Positions 35,701-44,270 of a stretch of 55,594 nt of DNA are shown here, in pieces. The notes under the pieces were generated by a model, which was not told where the DNA came from, ran no database searches, and worked only from the letters and a program-made list of their open reading frames with translations. Source of the DNA: Planctomycetota bacterium (lineage in GTDB: Bacteria; Planctomycetota; Phycisphaerae; UBA1845; PWPN01); the NCBI GenBank assembly GCA_029550525.1, contig JAKPHF010000021.1, forward strand, positions 1 to 55,594. The letters run 5' to 3'. The stretch's first letter is position 1; every line of letters begins with the position of its first letter. Both the position numbers and the translations under genes were made by a program.

Positions 35701-36310
35701 TGCGCAGCCGCTTTTCCAGTTCCTCGACGATATCCTCGATTCGCAGGAGGTTCTGCTCGACGCGCTCCAGCTTGCGCTCGGCTTCCTTCTTGCGGGCCTT
35801 GTAACGGCTGATGCCGGCGGCTTCCTCGAAGATGAGCCGTCGTTCGGAGGGGTTGGCCTGCAGGAGGAGCGCTACCTGCCCCTGCTCGATGATCGAATAG
35901 CCGCCCACGCCGATACCCGTGTCCATGAACAGCTCTTTGACGTCCTTGAGCCGCCGGACTTCGCCGTTGATGAGGTATTCGCTTTCGTTGGAGCGGTACA
36001 ATCGCCGCGTGATGCAGACTTCGTCAGCCTCGATGGGCAGGCGGCGGTCGGAGTTGTCGAACGTCAGATCGACCTGGGCCATGCTCGCGCTGCGGCGCGT
36101 GCCCGAGCCGTTGAAGATCACGTCCTGCATCTGCTTGCCGCGGAGGCTCTTGGGGGATTGGTCGCCCAGCACCCATTTAATGGCGTCCACGACGTTGCTC
36201 TTGCCGCAACCATTCGGCCCCACAATCCCGGTGATACCGGGTTTGAAGTCGAAATCCGTCTTATCGGCAAAGCTTTTGAAACCGAAGCAGCTGAGGCGCT
36301 TGAGGTACAT
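32714..36310 (-). CDS. smc: chromosome segregation protein SMC
   Basis: SMC forms the long-arm ATPase dimer of the condensin-like complex that organises the chromosome with ScpA and ScpB. The 1198-residue protein begins MYLKRLSCFGFKSFADKT and has Walker A GPNGCGKSN (31-39). Two long coiled coils flank a hinge (around FRYVKGMVADLV... to YVTRAGELLDSEGRCQLG). At the end are the ABC signature LLSGGEKTMTAIALLLAIF and Walker B PFTVLDEVDAALDEAN. Length and order are normal for bacterial SMC. The start at 36310 has GGGAGA at good spacing. scpA and scpB are not in the window. Tandem DnaA-box-like sequences lie upstream. Confidence 0.97.
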   Translation of the reverse strand: MYLKRLSCFGFKSFADKTDFDFKPGITGIVGPNGCGKSNVVDAIKWVLGDQSPKSLRGKQMQDVIFNGSGTRRSASMAQVDLTFDNSDRRLPIEADEVCITRRLYRSNESEYLINGEVRRLKDVKELFMDTGIGVGGYSIIEQGQVALLLQANPSERRLIFEEAAGISRYKARKKEAERKLERVEQNLLRIEDIVEELEKRLRSIKYQAGKARNFQEYDKQLREKRATYSLAEYHKHTIRRAELEQVTAQLSDQATELRTIISGAEARAAALDRDVMVLDAEVRQIEQQILGNASEITANRERASQSRQRVEELAAARTRAQQRLAAERQRSLAWRQQIEGVEEQADSVESELAEANAAVDRLSNEDRELARQLASLQARSEDEKAGIIDLMRRTAQLNNEISSLQQRRQQLEDNKSRLTARLDQVRAELEQLMSVRAEIAEKGEQIAARLADHQTQLAEKREEASRLDAARAELNQQIAAAKEYRSGLMSRRQLLSDLDRQLEGVDAGVREVLRRMQNDPSGETFRYVKGMVADLVTADVSNAMLIETALGDYDQYLVVESSRAFLDDASLLAEFPGRVRAICLDRIPPFVNGRDFSQQPGFVACAMDLVKCAPEAEGLIKHLLGRTIVVETLADAERMAAQNPPAYRYVTRAGELLDSEGRCQLGPAGAGAGLISRKSELREIEHQIAEVDGRIAVMSERLERTTADILQLERTQEELRAAIAETNKAQIETNAARQANDNAIGRLTHEQPLLTGEIEAIDVQIRDAAERAARSAEAVAQLEQENIERENRVKEIAEQIDTLQDRRAQLAERVTEAKVAVGQLAQRRGMLADRLRGLRNSLQASEEAVRASAHEAEDAVHRLAQSERAILSAQARLAELYSTKEQLDRNLMDCLHRREQIRYEAEQLAARLKSGRVELEQAESELHARQMELQEVNLRVETLLTRVRDELGIDLVEVYATYEHAEQDWAALEAEIEELKEKIRRLGNVNLDAIAEQEELEKRATFLASQRDDLRQSRKQLEELIEQLNNECRERFVQTFETVRGHFQELFRRLFGGGKADIMLEQPPEGQPLDVLEAGIDIMARPPGKENRNITLLSGGEKTMTAIALLLAIFRSRPSPFTVLDEVDAALDEANNERFNRIICDFLDHSQFLIITHSKRTMTIADVLYGVTMQEAGVSKRVGVRFDTEDDKEAAVA

Positions 36311-36682
36311 GGTCTCCCGGACCTCCGTGTCCAAACGCAGGTCAGCCCTTGTCCCTGGGCTGCGATCATCTCATGTCACGGCCCACTCCGTAAGCCAACA
36401 CTGTACCCACAACCGCCCTCCGTGCCAAGGGTTATCCACAACTTTTCCACACGGAAAGATTCTCCCGGAACAGATAGCGCATCACCCCCCCTCGCCCGCA
36501 ATTCCCGCTTTCGGCAATGCTTCGCTCCGCCGGCCGCTGCGGCTGGACATCCCGCCTCGCCGGCGCTTGAGCCCCCTTGCCCGTCCGATAGAATACCCGT
36601 CAAAATAGCGGGCCTGCCCGCCAGCTCCCTCGAGCCGGCCGGAGCCTGGGCCCGTGGGCCGTCCCCTTTGGAGGTAAACTGC
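36311..36682. other. divergent intergenic region, smc / Gfo-Idh gene, with two DnaA-box-like sites
   Basis: This 372-bp gap holds two 9-mers matching TTWTNCACA (36432-36451). The rest is ordinary GC-rich sequence without clear promoters or an AT-rich unwinding stretch. Confidence 0.5.
36432..36451 (+). promoter_or_regulatory. tandem DnaA-box-like sequences
   Basis: TTATCCACA (36432-36440) and TTTTCCACA (36443-36451) are in the same orientation, 11 bp apart. The first is the perfect consensus 9-mer. They could bind DnaA and act in regulation of smc or as a DnaA reservoir; an origin is not supported by the surroundings. Confidence 0.45.
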
Positions 36683-37972
36683 ATGGCCAGCCCGAAGAAC
36701 TTGTCGCGACGTGATTTCCTGTCCGCCACCACCCGGACGGCCGCCGGCTTGGCCGCCGGTTCCATGTTCGCCGCCCGAACCGCCCGTGCGGCTACCCGTC
36801 GGATTGGTGCCAACGACCGGATCGTCCTGGGCATCATCGGGAGCGGCGGCCAGGGCTTGCATGATGCGAACACCGCCTGCCGCGCCGACAACGTGGTTTG
36901 CGCGGCCATCAATGACGTCGCCGAGTTCCGCCTGGACTATGCCGAAAAGGTCCTGAACGCCACCATGGCCAGCAAGGGCCACACCGGCGTGAAGATCAAC
37001 CGCTACAACGATTACCGCCGAGTGCTCGACGACAAGGACATCGACGCGGTGGTCATCGCCACGCCCGACCACTGGCACTCCAAGCCGTTCATCGCCGCCT
37101 GCGAAGCGGGCAAGCACATTTACCAGGAAAAGCCCTTCAGCTTCACGATCGAAGAAGGCGAGGCCATGTTGGCGGCCGCCAAGAAGCAAAAAGGGCTGAC
37201 CATCCAGATCGGCACGCAGCGCCGCAGCCAGATGAACTACCTGCAGGCCAAGCAGTTCATCGACGAAGGCAAGCTCGGCGACATTCACTTTGTCCGGGCT
37301 TACGACTGCCGTAACTACATCGCGGCCGAAGACCCGTTCACGCCTGAGTCGGTTGCCAAGCGGACTCAGCCCGACCTGAATTGGAACACGACCCGCATCG
37401 ACTGGGAGCAGTTCCAGGCGCCCTGCAAGCACAAGGTCTCCTTCGACCCGCTGCGGTACACGGCCTGGCGGTGGTACTGGGATTACGCGGGCGGGCTGGT
37501 CACCGACGTCGGCGTGCACGTGATCGACAACGTGCATTGGCTGCTCGGCGAGCCCGTGCCCAAGTCGGCGGTGTGCAACGGCGGCGTCTACGGCGTGAAG
37601 TACTGGGAGACCCCCGACGTCGTGAACGCGATCATCGACTACGGCACGTTCTCGCTGTCGTTCACCGGTAACTTCACCAACGGCTTCGAAGGCGACGGCT
37701 TCATCCTGTACGGCACGAAGGGGACCATGGAAGTCCGCGGCAACGACATCAAGGTCTGGGCCGAGGGCGACCGCAGCAAGCCCGCCGCTCACTGGCCGAA
37801 TCAGCACGGCGTCCACCAGCACAACTGGATCGAGTGCATCCGCTCGGGCAAGCAGACCAACGCTCCGGTCGAGCTGGGCGTCAGCTCGCTGCTGCCTTCG
37901 CACCTGTCCAACCTGGCCTATCGGTCGGGCAAGCGCATCACCTGGGACCCGGTGGCCCGCAAAGCCAGTTGA
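36683..37972 (+). CDS. exported Gfo/Idh/MocA family oxidoreductase
   Basis: The 429-residue protein has a twin-arginine leader, NLSRRDFLSATTRTAAG, processed near ARAATRR. The N-terminal Rossmann domain has a GIIGSGGQG dinucleotide-binding loop (about residues 51-59). The family EKP motif is IYQEKPFS, and the C-terminal alpha/beta domain has VTDVGVHVIDNVHWL. Such proteins oxidise sugars or inositols, or act on glycosides through transient oxidation, using a tightly bound NAD(P). GGAGGT lies 7 nt before the ATG, and a strong terminator follows. Confidence 0.92.
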   Translation: MASPKNLSRRDFLSATTRTAAGLAAGSMFAARTARAATRRIGANDRIVLGIIGSGGQGLHDANTACRADNVVCAAINDVAEFRLDYAEKVLNATMASKGHTGVKINRYNDYRRVLDDKDIDAVVIATPDHWHSKPFIAACEAGKHIYQEKPFSFTIEEGEAMLAAAKKQKGLTIQIGTQRRSQMNYLQAKQFIDEGKLGDIHFVRAYDCRNYIAAEDPFTPESVAKRTQPDLNWNTTRIDWEQFQAPCKHKVSFDPLRYTAWRWYWDYAGGLVTDVGVHVIDNVHWLLGEPVPKSAVCNGGVYGVKYWETPDVVNAIIDYGTFSLSFTGNFTNGFEGDGFILYGTKGTMEVRGNDIKVWAEGDRSKPAAHWPNQHGVHQHNWIECIRSGKQTNAPVELGVSSLLPSHLSNLAYRSGKRITWDPVARKAS

Positions 37973-38007
37973 GGCGGTTCGTATAAACGCATCGGACTGC
38001 ATACAAT

Positions 38008-38044
38008 AGGCCCGAAGGGAACGTTCCTCGGGCCTGTTGCTTTT
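38008..38044 (+). terminator. intrinsic terminator after the Gfo/Idh gene
   Basis: AGGCCCGA (38008-38015) pairs with TCGGGCCT (38028-38035), with an inner GGAA/TTCC stem, followed by TGTTGCTTTT. It lies 36 nt after the stop codon. Confidence 0.75.
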
Positions 38045-38056
38045 ACTGGCTATATC

Positions 38057-39724
38057 ATGCGGATCATGCGACATTCGCTACGGTTCTGTTGGGTCGTGCT
38101 CGCCTCGGTAGTCCAGTTGGCCGGATGCGCACCGAGCGGACCGGCGCGGTTCCAGCTCGGACGCGACGTCGAGCGACCATCGCGAAACGTCGTCGTGTTC
38201 GTCGCCGATGGCATGGATGTACACGTCCTGCGCGAGATGCTCGACGCCGGCCTGTTGCCGAACATCCGTCGCACATTCGTGGAAGGCGGCGTACAGGTAG
38301 GGCACGCTATCTCCAGCTTGCCCTCGGTGACGTACCCCAACAACGCATCCATCATCACCGGTCGATTCCCCGGTCATCACGGGATCATGGGCAACTTCTG
38401 GTTCGAACGAAGCCGGTTGCTCAGCAACTACTACATGACCATACCCACGGCCTGGACGGTCAACCAGCATATCGACGCACCGACGCTATACGACATCCTG
38501 TCCGACCGGCTCACGGTTAGCGTGCTCGCCCAGTCGCACAAAGGAGCGACGGTCAGCCTCGACCTGCAGGACGTGTTCACCTGGGGCTGGGCATTCGGCA
38601 ACTACACGGCGGTGGATCGACAGGTGGCCGAGTCGATAACTTCAGTGTTCGACATTGCCCGGCGGGTCGGGCAATGGCCCACTATCCTGCACACGTACTA
38701 CCCGGGCGTGGACGAAACCGGCCATCGCTGGGGTCCTGATTCGCCGGAATACGCAGCCGCTCTCGAGAACATCGATCAGGCCGTCGGACTCATCACGGGC
38801 GCAATCGCAACCGCCGGCCTTACGCAGTCCACGTACTTCGTGCTGTTGGCGGACCACGGCATGGCCCCCATCCGCCCCGGCCAGGACTTCGATTTCATTC
38901 GCTGGCTTCGAAAGCATCGAAGGCTGCGCGTCCGCACCACTCCGTTGAACGAAGTCGCTTTCGCCGACCGGTTCGAGACGCTTCAGGATGATGACGCCGT
39001 GGCCAGCGTCGATGCCGGACGCGTGGCCATGATCCACCTTCGCGGACAGCGCGGCTGGCTCCACCGGCCCGAACCACCGGAGGTCATCACGTGGGCGCGT
39101 CTGGATCCGGCTCTGCATGACGTGCCGGCGGTCGGTCTGGTGGCAGCTCGCGGCGACGACGACACCGTGCGTGCCTGGTCGCGTCAGGGCTCGCTCACCG
39201 TTCAACGGCGGATCCGGAACAGTCGCAAAGAGTATCGCATCATCGAGTACGAAGGCGATCCACTCGGATACCTGCAATCGCCCGAGCTGGCGGCATTCAT
39301 CCGCGCGGGCTGGCACGAGTCGCGGGAATGGCTCGCAGCCACCGCCGCATCGCCGCATCCGGACTTCGTGCCGCAGGTGGTCGAGATGTTCGACTCACCG
39401 CGAACGGGCGACCTGGTGGTCTTCGCCGCCGACGGTTGGCTGTTGTACCCCGGCGAGAAGGCCGGCCACGGCTCGACGCTGTACCGCGACATGCACTTGC
39501 CAATGTTCTTTGTGGGGCCCGATCTGCCGGCAGGCGGCGAGATCCCGCTGGCTCGGCTGGTCGATTATGCCCCCACCGTGCTGGGGCTGCTCGGCGAGAC
39601 CCACCGGCTCGAATCGTTTCCGCCCATCGACGGCATGGATCTGAGCGAGCAACTGCGGAACGCCCGCGTGCCCGAGTCGCCCCGCCACAGGCCGACGCCG
39701 CCCCGGCCGATCCCCGCCCCGTGA
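38057..39724 (+). CDS. lipoprotein alkaline-phosphatase-superfamily phosphodiesterase
   Basis: The 555-residue protein has a lipobox LAGC (lipid-modified C24), so it is anchored in a membrane facing the periplasm. The catalytic domain belongs to the type I phosphodiesterase/nucleotide pyrophosphatase group. The first metal Asp is in FVADGMD (D51), and the nucleophilic Thr is in PSVTYPNNASIITGRFP (T92). Further metal ligands are in VDETGHRWGP and LADHGM, and the last His is in GHGSTLYRDMHLPMF. It would hydrolyse phosphodiester or phosphonate-type bonds; the substrate is unknown. The Pro/Arg-rich C-terminus (RHRPTPPRPIPAP) is not part of the fold. Confidence 0.85.
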   Translation: MRIMRHSLRFCWVVLASVVQLAGCAPSGPARFQLGRDVERPSRNVVVFVADGMDVHVLREMLDAGLLPNIRRTFVEGGVQVGHAISSLPSVTYPNNASIITGRFPGHHGIMGNFWFERSRLLSNYYMTIPTAWTVNQHIDAPTLYDILSDRLTVSVLAQSHKGATVSLDLQDVFTWGWAFGNYTAVDRQVAESITSVFDIARRVGQWPTILHTYYPGVDETGHRWGPDSPEYAAALENIDQAVGLITGAIATAGLTQSTYFVLLADHGMAPIRPGQDFDFIRWLRKHRRLRVRTTPLNEVAFADRFETLQDDDAVASVDAGRVAMIHLRGQRGWLHRPEPPEVITWARLDPALHDVPAVGLVAARGDDDTVRAWSRQGSLTVQRRIRNSRKEYRIIEYEGDPLGYLQSPELAAFIRAGWHESREWLAATAASPHPDFVPQVVEMFDSPRTGDLVVFAADGWLLYPGEKAGHGSTLYRDMHLPMFFVGPDLPAGGEIPLARLVDYAPTVLGLLGETHRLESFPPIDGMDLSEQLRNARVPESPRHRPTPPRPIPAP

Positions 39725-39889
39725 GTCCTTCGCGCTCGTGGACGCTTACCGTATAATCTTCCCCAACCCGTATCGGCGGGGCGATGAACGCCTGCGAGCT
39801 TCGTGAACCCCGCAGGACGACCGGCTGCCGGCCCCCGGTTGTGGAGGTTCGGGACCGGCCCAGTAATGAAATGCGAACAAGGCAGACTC

Positions 39890-40456
39890 ATGGACCAGAT
39901 CATCAAGGGTAAAGCGTACGTCCTGGGCGATGACATCGACACCGATCAGATCATCCCGGCCAACTACCTCATGTACAACCCGGCCATCCCGGACGAACGC
40001 AAGCTGTTCGGCAAATACGCCCTGAGCGGCGTGCCGGAGGCTCAGGCCGGTCTGCCTGCCGGTCACATCCCCTTCGTGGACCAGACCGACCCGAACAACA
40101 CCCGCAGTGACTACGTGGTGGTGATCGGTGGCAAGAACTTCGGTTGCGGCAGTTCGCGCGAGCACGCTCCGCTCGCCCTGGCTGAGGCCGGCATCAAGGC
40201 GGTGGTGGCCGAGTTCTACGCCCGCATCTTCTATCGCAACAGCGTGAACGGCGGTTATCTCATCCCCTTCGAGTCGCAGGAGCGGCTGGTCGAGAAATTC
40301 AAGACCGGCGATGAGGTCGAGATCGACGTCGCCGGGAGCAAGCTACTCAACAAACGCACGGGTGAGTCGCACACTCTCAAGCCCTTGGGCGATGTCGCAC
40401 CCATCATCGAGGCCGGCGGCGTCTTCGAGTACGCCAAGCAATCCGGCATGCTGTAA
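39890..40456 (+). CDS. leuD: 3-isopropylmalate dehydratase small subunit
   Basis: LeuD with LeuC isomerises 2- to 3-isopropylmalate in leucine synthesis. The 188-residue swivel-domain protein has the N-terminal GDDIDTDQIIPANYL and the substrate-binding GCGSSREHAPLALAEAGI. It also has VVAEFYARIFYRNSVNGGYL and a C-terminal LGDVAPIIEAGGVF. The length fits the bacterial/archaeal-type LeuD. The start at 39890 is where homology begins; upstream in-frame ATGs would add unrelated residues. leuC is not adjacent. A related homoaconitase small subunit cannot be fully excluded. Confidence 0.9.
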   Translation: MDQIIKGKAYVLGDDIDTDQIIPANYLMYNPAIPDERKLFGKYALSGVPEAQAGLPAGHIPFVDQTDPNNTRSDYVVVIGGKNFGCGSSREHAPLALAEAGIKAVVAEFYARIFYRNSVNGGYLIPFESQERLVEKFKTGDEVEIDVAGSKLLNKRTGESHTLKPLGDVAPIIEAGGVFEYAKQSGML

Positions 40457-40850
40457 TGCCGCTCCTGCCGAATCCGCCTCGCGCGGCGGCCGTGTGAAAA
40501 CGAGCGTTCTGGCTGGTCCGTGACGCGGCAGAGAGTCTGCGCTTACCCCCTCTTGCTCTCGGCCGTCTGGCCGGTCGGCGGGAGACCGGACGGCCGTTCC
40601 CCCGGCGTGGGGCGCCGAATCTGGCCGAGGCGAGCCTCAGCCTACTTCCGGATAATCAGCTATAATTTTCAACCCATTCGGGCAGCGGTGCACTCCGTTT
40701 TGGGTCAGGCTGTGCTCTATTTCTCTATCTGAAGCTATTTTACCGTACTGGGGGAGAATCCCTATGGCGGCCCGGCTAATTGCTCAGCCCTCATCTGCCG
40801 AGCATGTAAGAGTATCGCACTTACTTTACTCTGCATCTGGGAGCTGGAAC
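40457..40850. other. 394-bp gap, leuD / chemoreceptor
   Basis: A strong hairpin (40560-40596; CCGGTC/GACCGG extended by CGGCCGT/ACGGCCG) may end leuD transcripts, although a T-run is lacking. A TATAAT (40661-40666) about 190 nt before the chemoreceptor ATG is the best -10 candidate. An in-frame ATG at 40764 would add 29 non-homologous residues to the chemoreceptor. No riboswitch fold was recognised. Confidence 0.45.
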
Positions 40851-42911
40851 ATGACACTACAGCGCAAACTCATGATCTCCATGGTTGGCCTGGCGGCCAT
40901 ACCGGTCTCCATCACCGCGGTTGCCCTGCTCGTGCAGGCCAATGGCGGCTTCAAGAAGTCCTTTGACGCCACCGAGGCCGCCCTCACCCGGAACATCGAG
41001 AAGACTCGCGAACAACTGGTCGAAACGGCGTGCGACGGATTGGCCAATATCGCTCGCGACATGTACGCCACCTGTCAGGCTCAGCAGGAGTTGCTGCAGC
41101 AGAAAGTGAACTCCGATCTGAACGTGGCCGGCGATCAACTGGCCCGCGCAGGCGGCGTCCGCTTCGACAGCGAGATGGTCACCTGGGAGGCGGTCAACCA
41201 GTTGACGAGTGAAAAGATCCGGGTGCAGTTGCCGCGGATGATGGCCGGCGACACATGGCTCGGCCAGAACGCTCAGGCGTCCGAACCGTCGCCGCTGGTG
41301 GACGAAGTCCGGCAGTTGGTCGGAAGCAACTGCACGATCTTCCAGCGGATGAACGAGGCCGGCGACATGGTCCGCGTGTGCACCAACATCCTCAAGACCG
41401 ACGGCACGCGCGCCATCGGGACGTACATCCCAGCCATCACGCCCGACGGGACGCCCGATCCGGTGATCGCCAAGGTGCTGAAGGGCGAGACCTATCAGGG
41501 CCGGGCCTTCGTCGTCGGCCAGTGGTGCGTATCGGCCTACAAGCCCCTCCTGGATGACCAGAAGAAGGTCGTGGGTATGCTCTTCGTCGGTGTTCCCGAA
41601 CAAAGTGCCGAGAGCCTGCGACAGGCCATCATGTCCATCAGCATCGGGCAGTCGGGATACGTGTACGTTCTGAACGCAACCGGTGCGACTCGCGGCCACT
41701 ATGTGATCTCCCGCAACGGCGAACGCGACGGCGAGAATCTCTGGGAGGTGCGCGACAGCGAAGGCCGGTCGTTCATCCAGGAAGCCTGTCGCATGGCACT
41801 TACGCTGCAACCCGGTCAGGTTGCGGATCTCAAATACCCCTGGAAGAACCCGTCGGATCCTGAGCCCCGCGACAAGATCGTCAAGCTGACCTACTTTGCC
41901 CCTTGGGACTGGTTGATCGGCGTGGGCGCGTATGAGGATGAGTTCTACGCCGCGGTCAAGGAGATGGACGAGCAGTCGAAGGCGGCCATGGATACGATCC
42001 GAACCACGCAGGCGGACGCCGGCCGATCGGTGAAGGTCTCGAGCGTTATCATCGGCCTGGGAGCGGCGGGCGTGGCCAGTCTGGTCGCTTTGTTTGTCAC
42101 GGCGGGCATCAGCCGTCCGCTCGGCCGCGCCATCAAGGGCATGACCGAGGGCGCCAAACAAGTCAACGATGCGGCCAGCCAGGTGTCCGACACCAGCCAG
42201 CAGCTCGCTGAGGGGGCCAACCAGCAAGCAAGCGCCTTGGAGGAGACTGCGGCTGCTCTGGAGGAGATGACCACCAAGGCTCGTGAAAGCGCCACGAGCG
42301 CTTCGCAGGCCAACGAGCGGGCGAACCGTGCCAGATCCACCTCGGAACAAGGCAGCCAGACCATGGTCCAACTCGATCAGACCATGGCCGGCATCAACGA
42401 AGCGTCCGAGAAAGTCGGCAAGATCGTGAAGGTGATCGAAGAGATTGCCTTCCAGACCAACCTGCTGGCGCTGAACGCGGCCGTCGAGGCTGCCCGCGCG
42501 GGCGAGCACGGCAAGGGCTTTGCCGTCGTGGCGGAGGAGGTTCGCCGGCTGGCGCTTCGCTCGGCCGGTGCGGTCAAGGAGACGACCGCACTGATCGAAG
42601 ATGCGGTCGCGCGGGCCCGCCAGGGCAAGGAAGTAACCGCCCAGGCTGCGGCCGCTCTCCAGGCCATCGCCCAGGACGTGACCGAGGTCTCTACGCTCCT
42701 CGAATCGATCAACACGGCTTCGCAGGATCAGGCCCACAGTGTCGAGCAAGTGAGCCAGGCCGTAACGTCCATGGACAAGGTGACACAGGCCAACGCGGCA
42801 GGAGCCGAGCAATCAGCCGCGGCAGCCGAACAACTCTCGTCGCAGGCTGGGGCCATGCTCGCTCACGTGGCCGGACTGGCCAAGATGATCGGCGCCGACA
42901 AGTCGGCGTAA
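40851..42911 (+). CDS. methyl-accepting chemotaxis protein with Cache 3/Cache 2 sensor
   Basis: The 686-residue inner-membrane receptor senses a periplasmic ligand and controls CheA. TM1 is residues about 6-28 ([20 protein letters not shown]). The periplasmic region (to about 395) matches the Cache 3-Cache 2 fusion type ([43 protein letters not shown]). TM2 is about residues 396-420, then HAMP, then a cytoplasmic coiled coil with the conserved tip [20 protein letters not shown] (about 530-549). There is no CheB/CheR-tethering pentapeptide at the C-terminus and no che genes nearby. The start MTLQRKL has GGGAGC upstream. Confidence 0.93.
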   Translation: MTLQRKLMISMVGLAAIPVSITAVALLVQANGGFKKSFDATEAALTRNIEKTREQLVETACDGLANIARDMYATCQAQQELLQQKVNSDLNVAGDQLARAGGVRFDSEMVTWEAVNQLTSEKIRVQLPRMMAGDTWLGQNAQASEPSPLVDEVRQLVGSNCTIFQRMNEAGDMVRVCTNILKTDGTRAIGTYIPAITPDGTPDPVIAKVLKGETYQGRAFVVGQWCVSAYKPLLDDQKKVVGMLFVGVPEQSAESLRQAIMSISIGQSGYVYVLNATGATRGHYVISRNGERDGENLWEVRDSEGRSFIQEACRMALTLQPGQVADLKYPWKNPSDPEPRDKIVKLTYFAPWDWLIGVGAYEDEFYAAVKEMDEQSKAAMDTIRTTQADAGRSVKVSSVIIGLGAAGVASLVALFVTAGISRPLGRAIKGMTEGAKQVNDAASQVSDTSQQLAEGANQQASALEETAAALEEMTTKARESATSASQANERANRARSTSEQGSQTMVQLDQTMAGINEASEKVGKIVKVIEEIAFQTNLLALNAAVEAARAGEHGKGFAVVAEEVRRLALRSAGAVKETTALIEDAVARARQGKEVTAQAAAALQAIAQDVTEVSTLLESINTASQDQAHSVEQVSQAVTSMDKVTQANAAGAEQSAAAAEQLSSQAGAMLAHVAGLAKMIGADKSA

Positions 42912-42976
42912 TGGATTCGCGACTCCGATGCGGGCGGCTGGCTGGTGATCCACCGGCCAGCCGTTCGCGTATCCGC

Positions 42977-43005
42977 TCTGAGCTATCGGCTGTGAGCTAT
43001 GAGCC
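42977..43005 (+). repeat. family D AGCT tract
   Basis: TGAGCTATCGGCTGTGAGC followed by TATGAGCC, between the converging chemoreceptor and thioredoxin-fold genes. The words are shared with 4147-4177 and 16780-16823. Confidence 0.5.
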
Positions 43006-44136
43006 GGCGTTCTGGGGTGTCGCCTGCTGACCGGATGGCGGCGAGGTTGGGGCCGGTTCGCGCAAGAGCTCTTCGATTCGGCCACGCATGTGCTTTTCGC
43101 CATCGTGGCCGCCCCACTTCAACTCGCCGTACCACCAATAACGAACGCGGCCGACCCGATCGACCAGGTACACGCTCGGCCACATGCTGTTGCCCCAGGC
43201 ATCCCAGTTCTGTCGATGATTGTCGATGAGAATGGGGAAGCTCAGGCCGTGCTCGGCGACTTTGGCTCGCAGCCGTGCCCCATCCCGCTCGCCCGTCGTT
43301 TCGGGCGTGTGAATGCCGATGAGGGTCACATCCTTGGAGGCGAAGTCCCGCTGCCAGCCCTTGTACCACTCGTAGTTGCGGATGCAGTTGATGCAACCGA
43401 ACGTCCAGAAGTGCACGATCACTACCCGCCCGCGCACGCCGGCCAGGCTCAGCGGCTCCGAATTGATCCAGACTTCCTTCGCCGTGGCATCCTGTAATTC
43501 CGGTGCCCGCACCGTGAGCGGCTGAAGCCGGCTCAGATCGAACCGCTTGCCTCGCAATGCCGCCCAGGCCTTCTTCTGCTCGTCGTCGAGGATGGCCAGC
43601 AAGAGATCCTGCTCGCGAGACCGCAGGTCGTCCAGCGTCCTGTAGTATTGCCGGATTTCCGCCTCGCCGGCGGGCATCGGCCCGAGCTTGCGTAGTTTGG
43701 CCTGGGTATCCTCGATGACCGCTCGCACCTGCGTGTTCTGATGGGCCGACAGCCCCACTGCCTCGCTCGTGTCGGGATCCAGCAAGGCAGCGGGACCGCG
43801 CTGCTGTAATTGAATCTGTTCAAAACGCTTGCACTGTGCGGGCGTGAGAATGTGGTCGATTCCGGTCTGCAGTTCCGCCATCAGCGGCGCAAGGCGATCG
43901 CGGCTCTTGTCTGGCGGCCAATCCCGAAGAACCCAGATGGGCTGTTCCAGCTTGTCCAGCAGCTGACGAATGTCCTGCTTCTGCTTCGATGTGCAGCGCA
44001 AATCCTCTTGAACGGCCGGATCGCCGATGATCATTGCCGATGCGTCGATCGGTGTCGGGTCTGCCGCGTGAACCGTGAGATTCACCGGCAGCCAGACGGA
44101 TGCGAACGCAACTACCCTGAGCGCGATGGAAGCCAT
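42997..44136 (-). CDS. exported thioredoxin-fold (TlpA-like) protein with N-terminal helical domain
   Basis: The 379-residue protein has a signal peptide (ALRVVAFASVWLPVNLTVHAA). Residues about 40-200 are helical, with repeated LTPAQ-type segments (LTPAQCKRFEQIQLQQRG, LSAHQNTQVRAVIEDTQ, LDDEQKKAWAALRGKRF) like the LTXXQ/Spy group. The C-terminal domain is a TlpA/DipZ-type thioredoxin with CINC (about 247-250) in HFWTFGCINCIRNYEWY, and later FPILIDNHRQNWDAWG and WPSVYLVD. It should act as a periplasmic thiol oxidoreductase. The fusion to an LTXXQ-like region is less usual. Confidence 0.82.
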   Translation of the reverse strand: MASIALRVVAFASVWLPVNLTVHAADPTPIDASAMIIGDPAVQEDLRCTSKQKQDIRQLLDKLEQPIWVLRDWPPDKSRDRLAPLMAELQTGIDHILTPAQCKRFEQIQLQQRGPAALLDPDTSEAVGLSAHQNTQVRAVIEDTQAKLRKLGPMPAGEAEIRQYYRTLDDLRSREQDLLLAILDDEQKKAWAALRGKRFDLSRLQPLTVRAPELQDATAKEVWINSEPLSLAGVRGRVVIVHFWTFGCINCIRNYEWYKGWQRDFASKDVTLIGIHTPETTGERDGARLRAKVAEHGLSFPILIDNHRQNWDAWGNSMWPSVYLVDRVGRVRYWWYGELKWGGHDGEKHMRGRIEELLREPAPTSPPSGQQATPQNAGS

Positions 44137-44270
44137 GGTCTGTCATTGTAGGAGGTGCACTCAAGGCCGGGCGTGCGTTGCCGGCAGCATTAAACCGGTT
44201 GTGTGGCGTCCATGTCCAGCGACGTTCCGCCAATCCCTCTCGCCGGAGATTCCCCGACCGGCAACCATCA

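Noticed and set aside
36311..36682. replication origin at the tandem DnaA boxes
   Set aside because: Only two boxes, no AT-rich unwinding region, and no dnaA, dnaN or gyr genes nearby.
36482..38074. 530-codon open frame antisense to the first Gfo/Idh gene
   Set aside because: Opposite a conserved oxidoreductase, with a composition typical of antisense frames.
40457..40850. riboswitch upstream of the chemoreceptor
   Set aside because: The leader is long, but no conserved riboswitch core (for example c-di-GMP) could be recognised; only a GC hairpin and a TATAAT were found.
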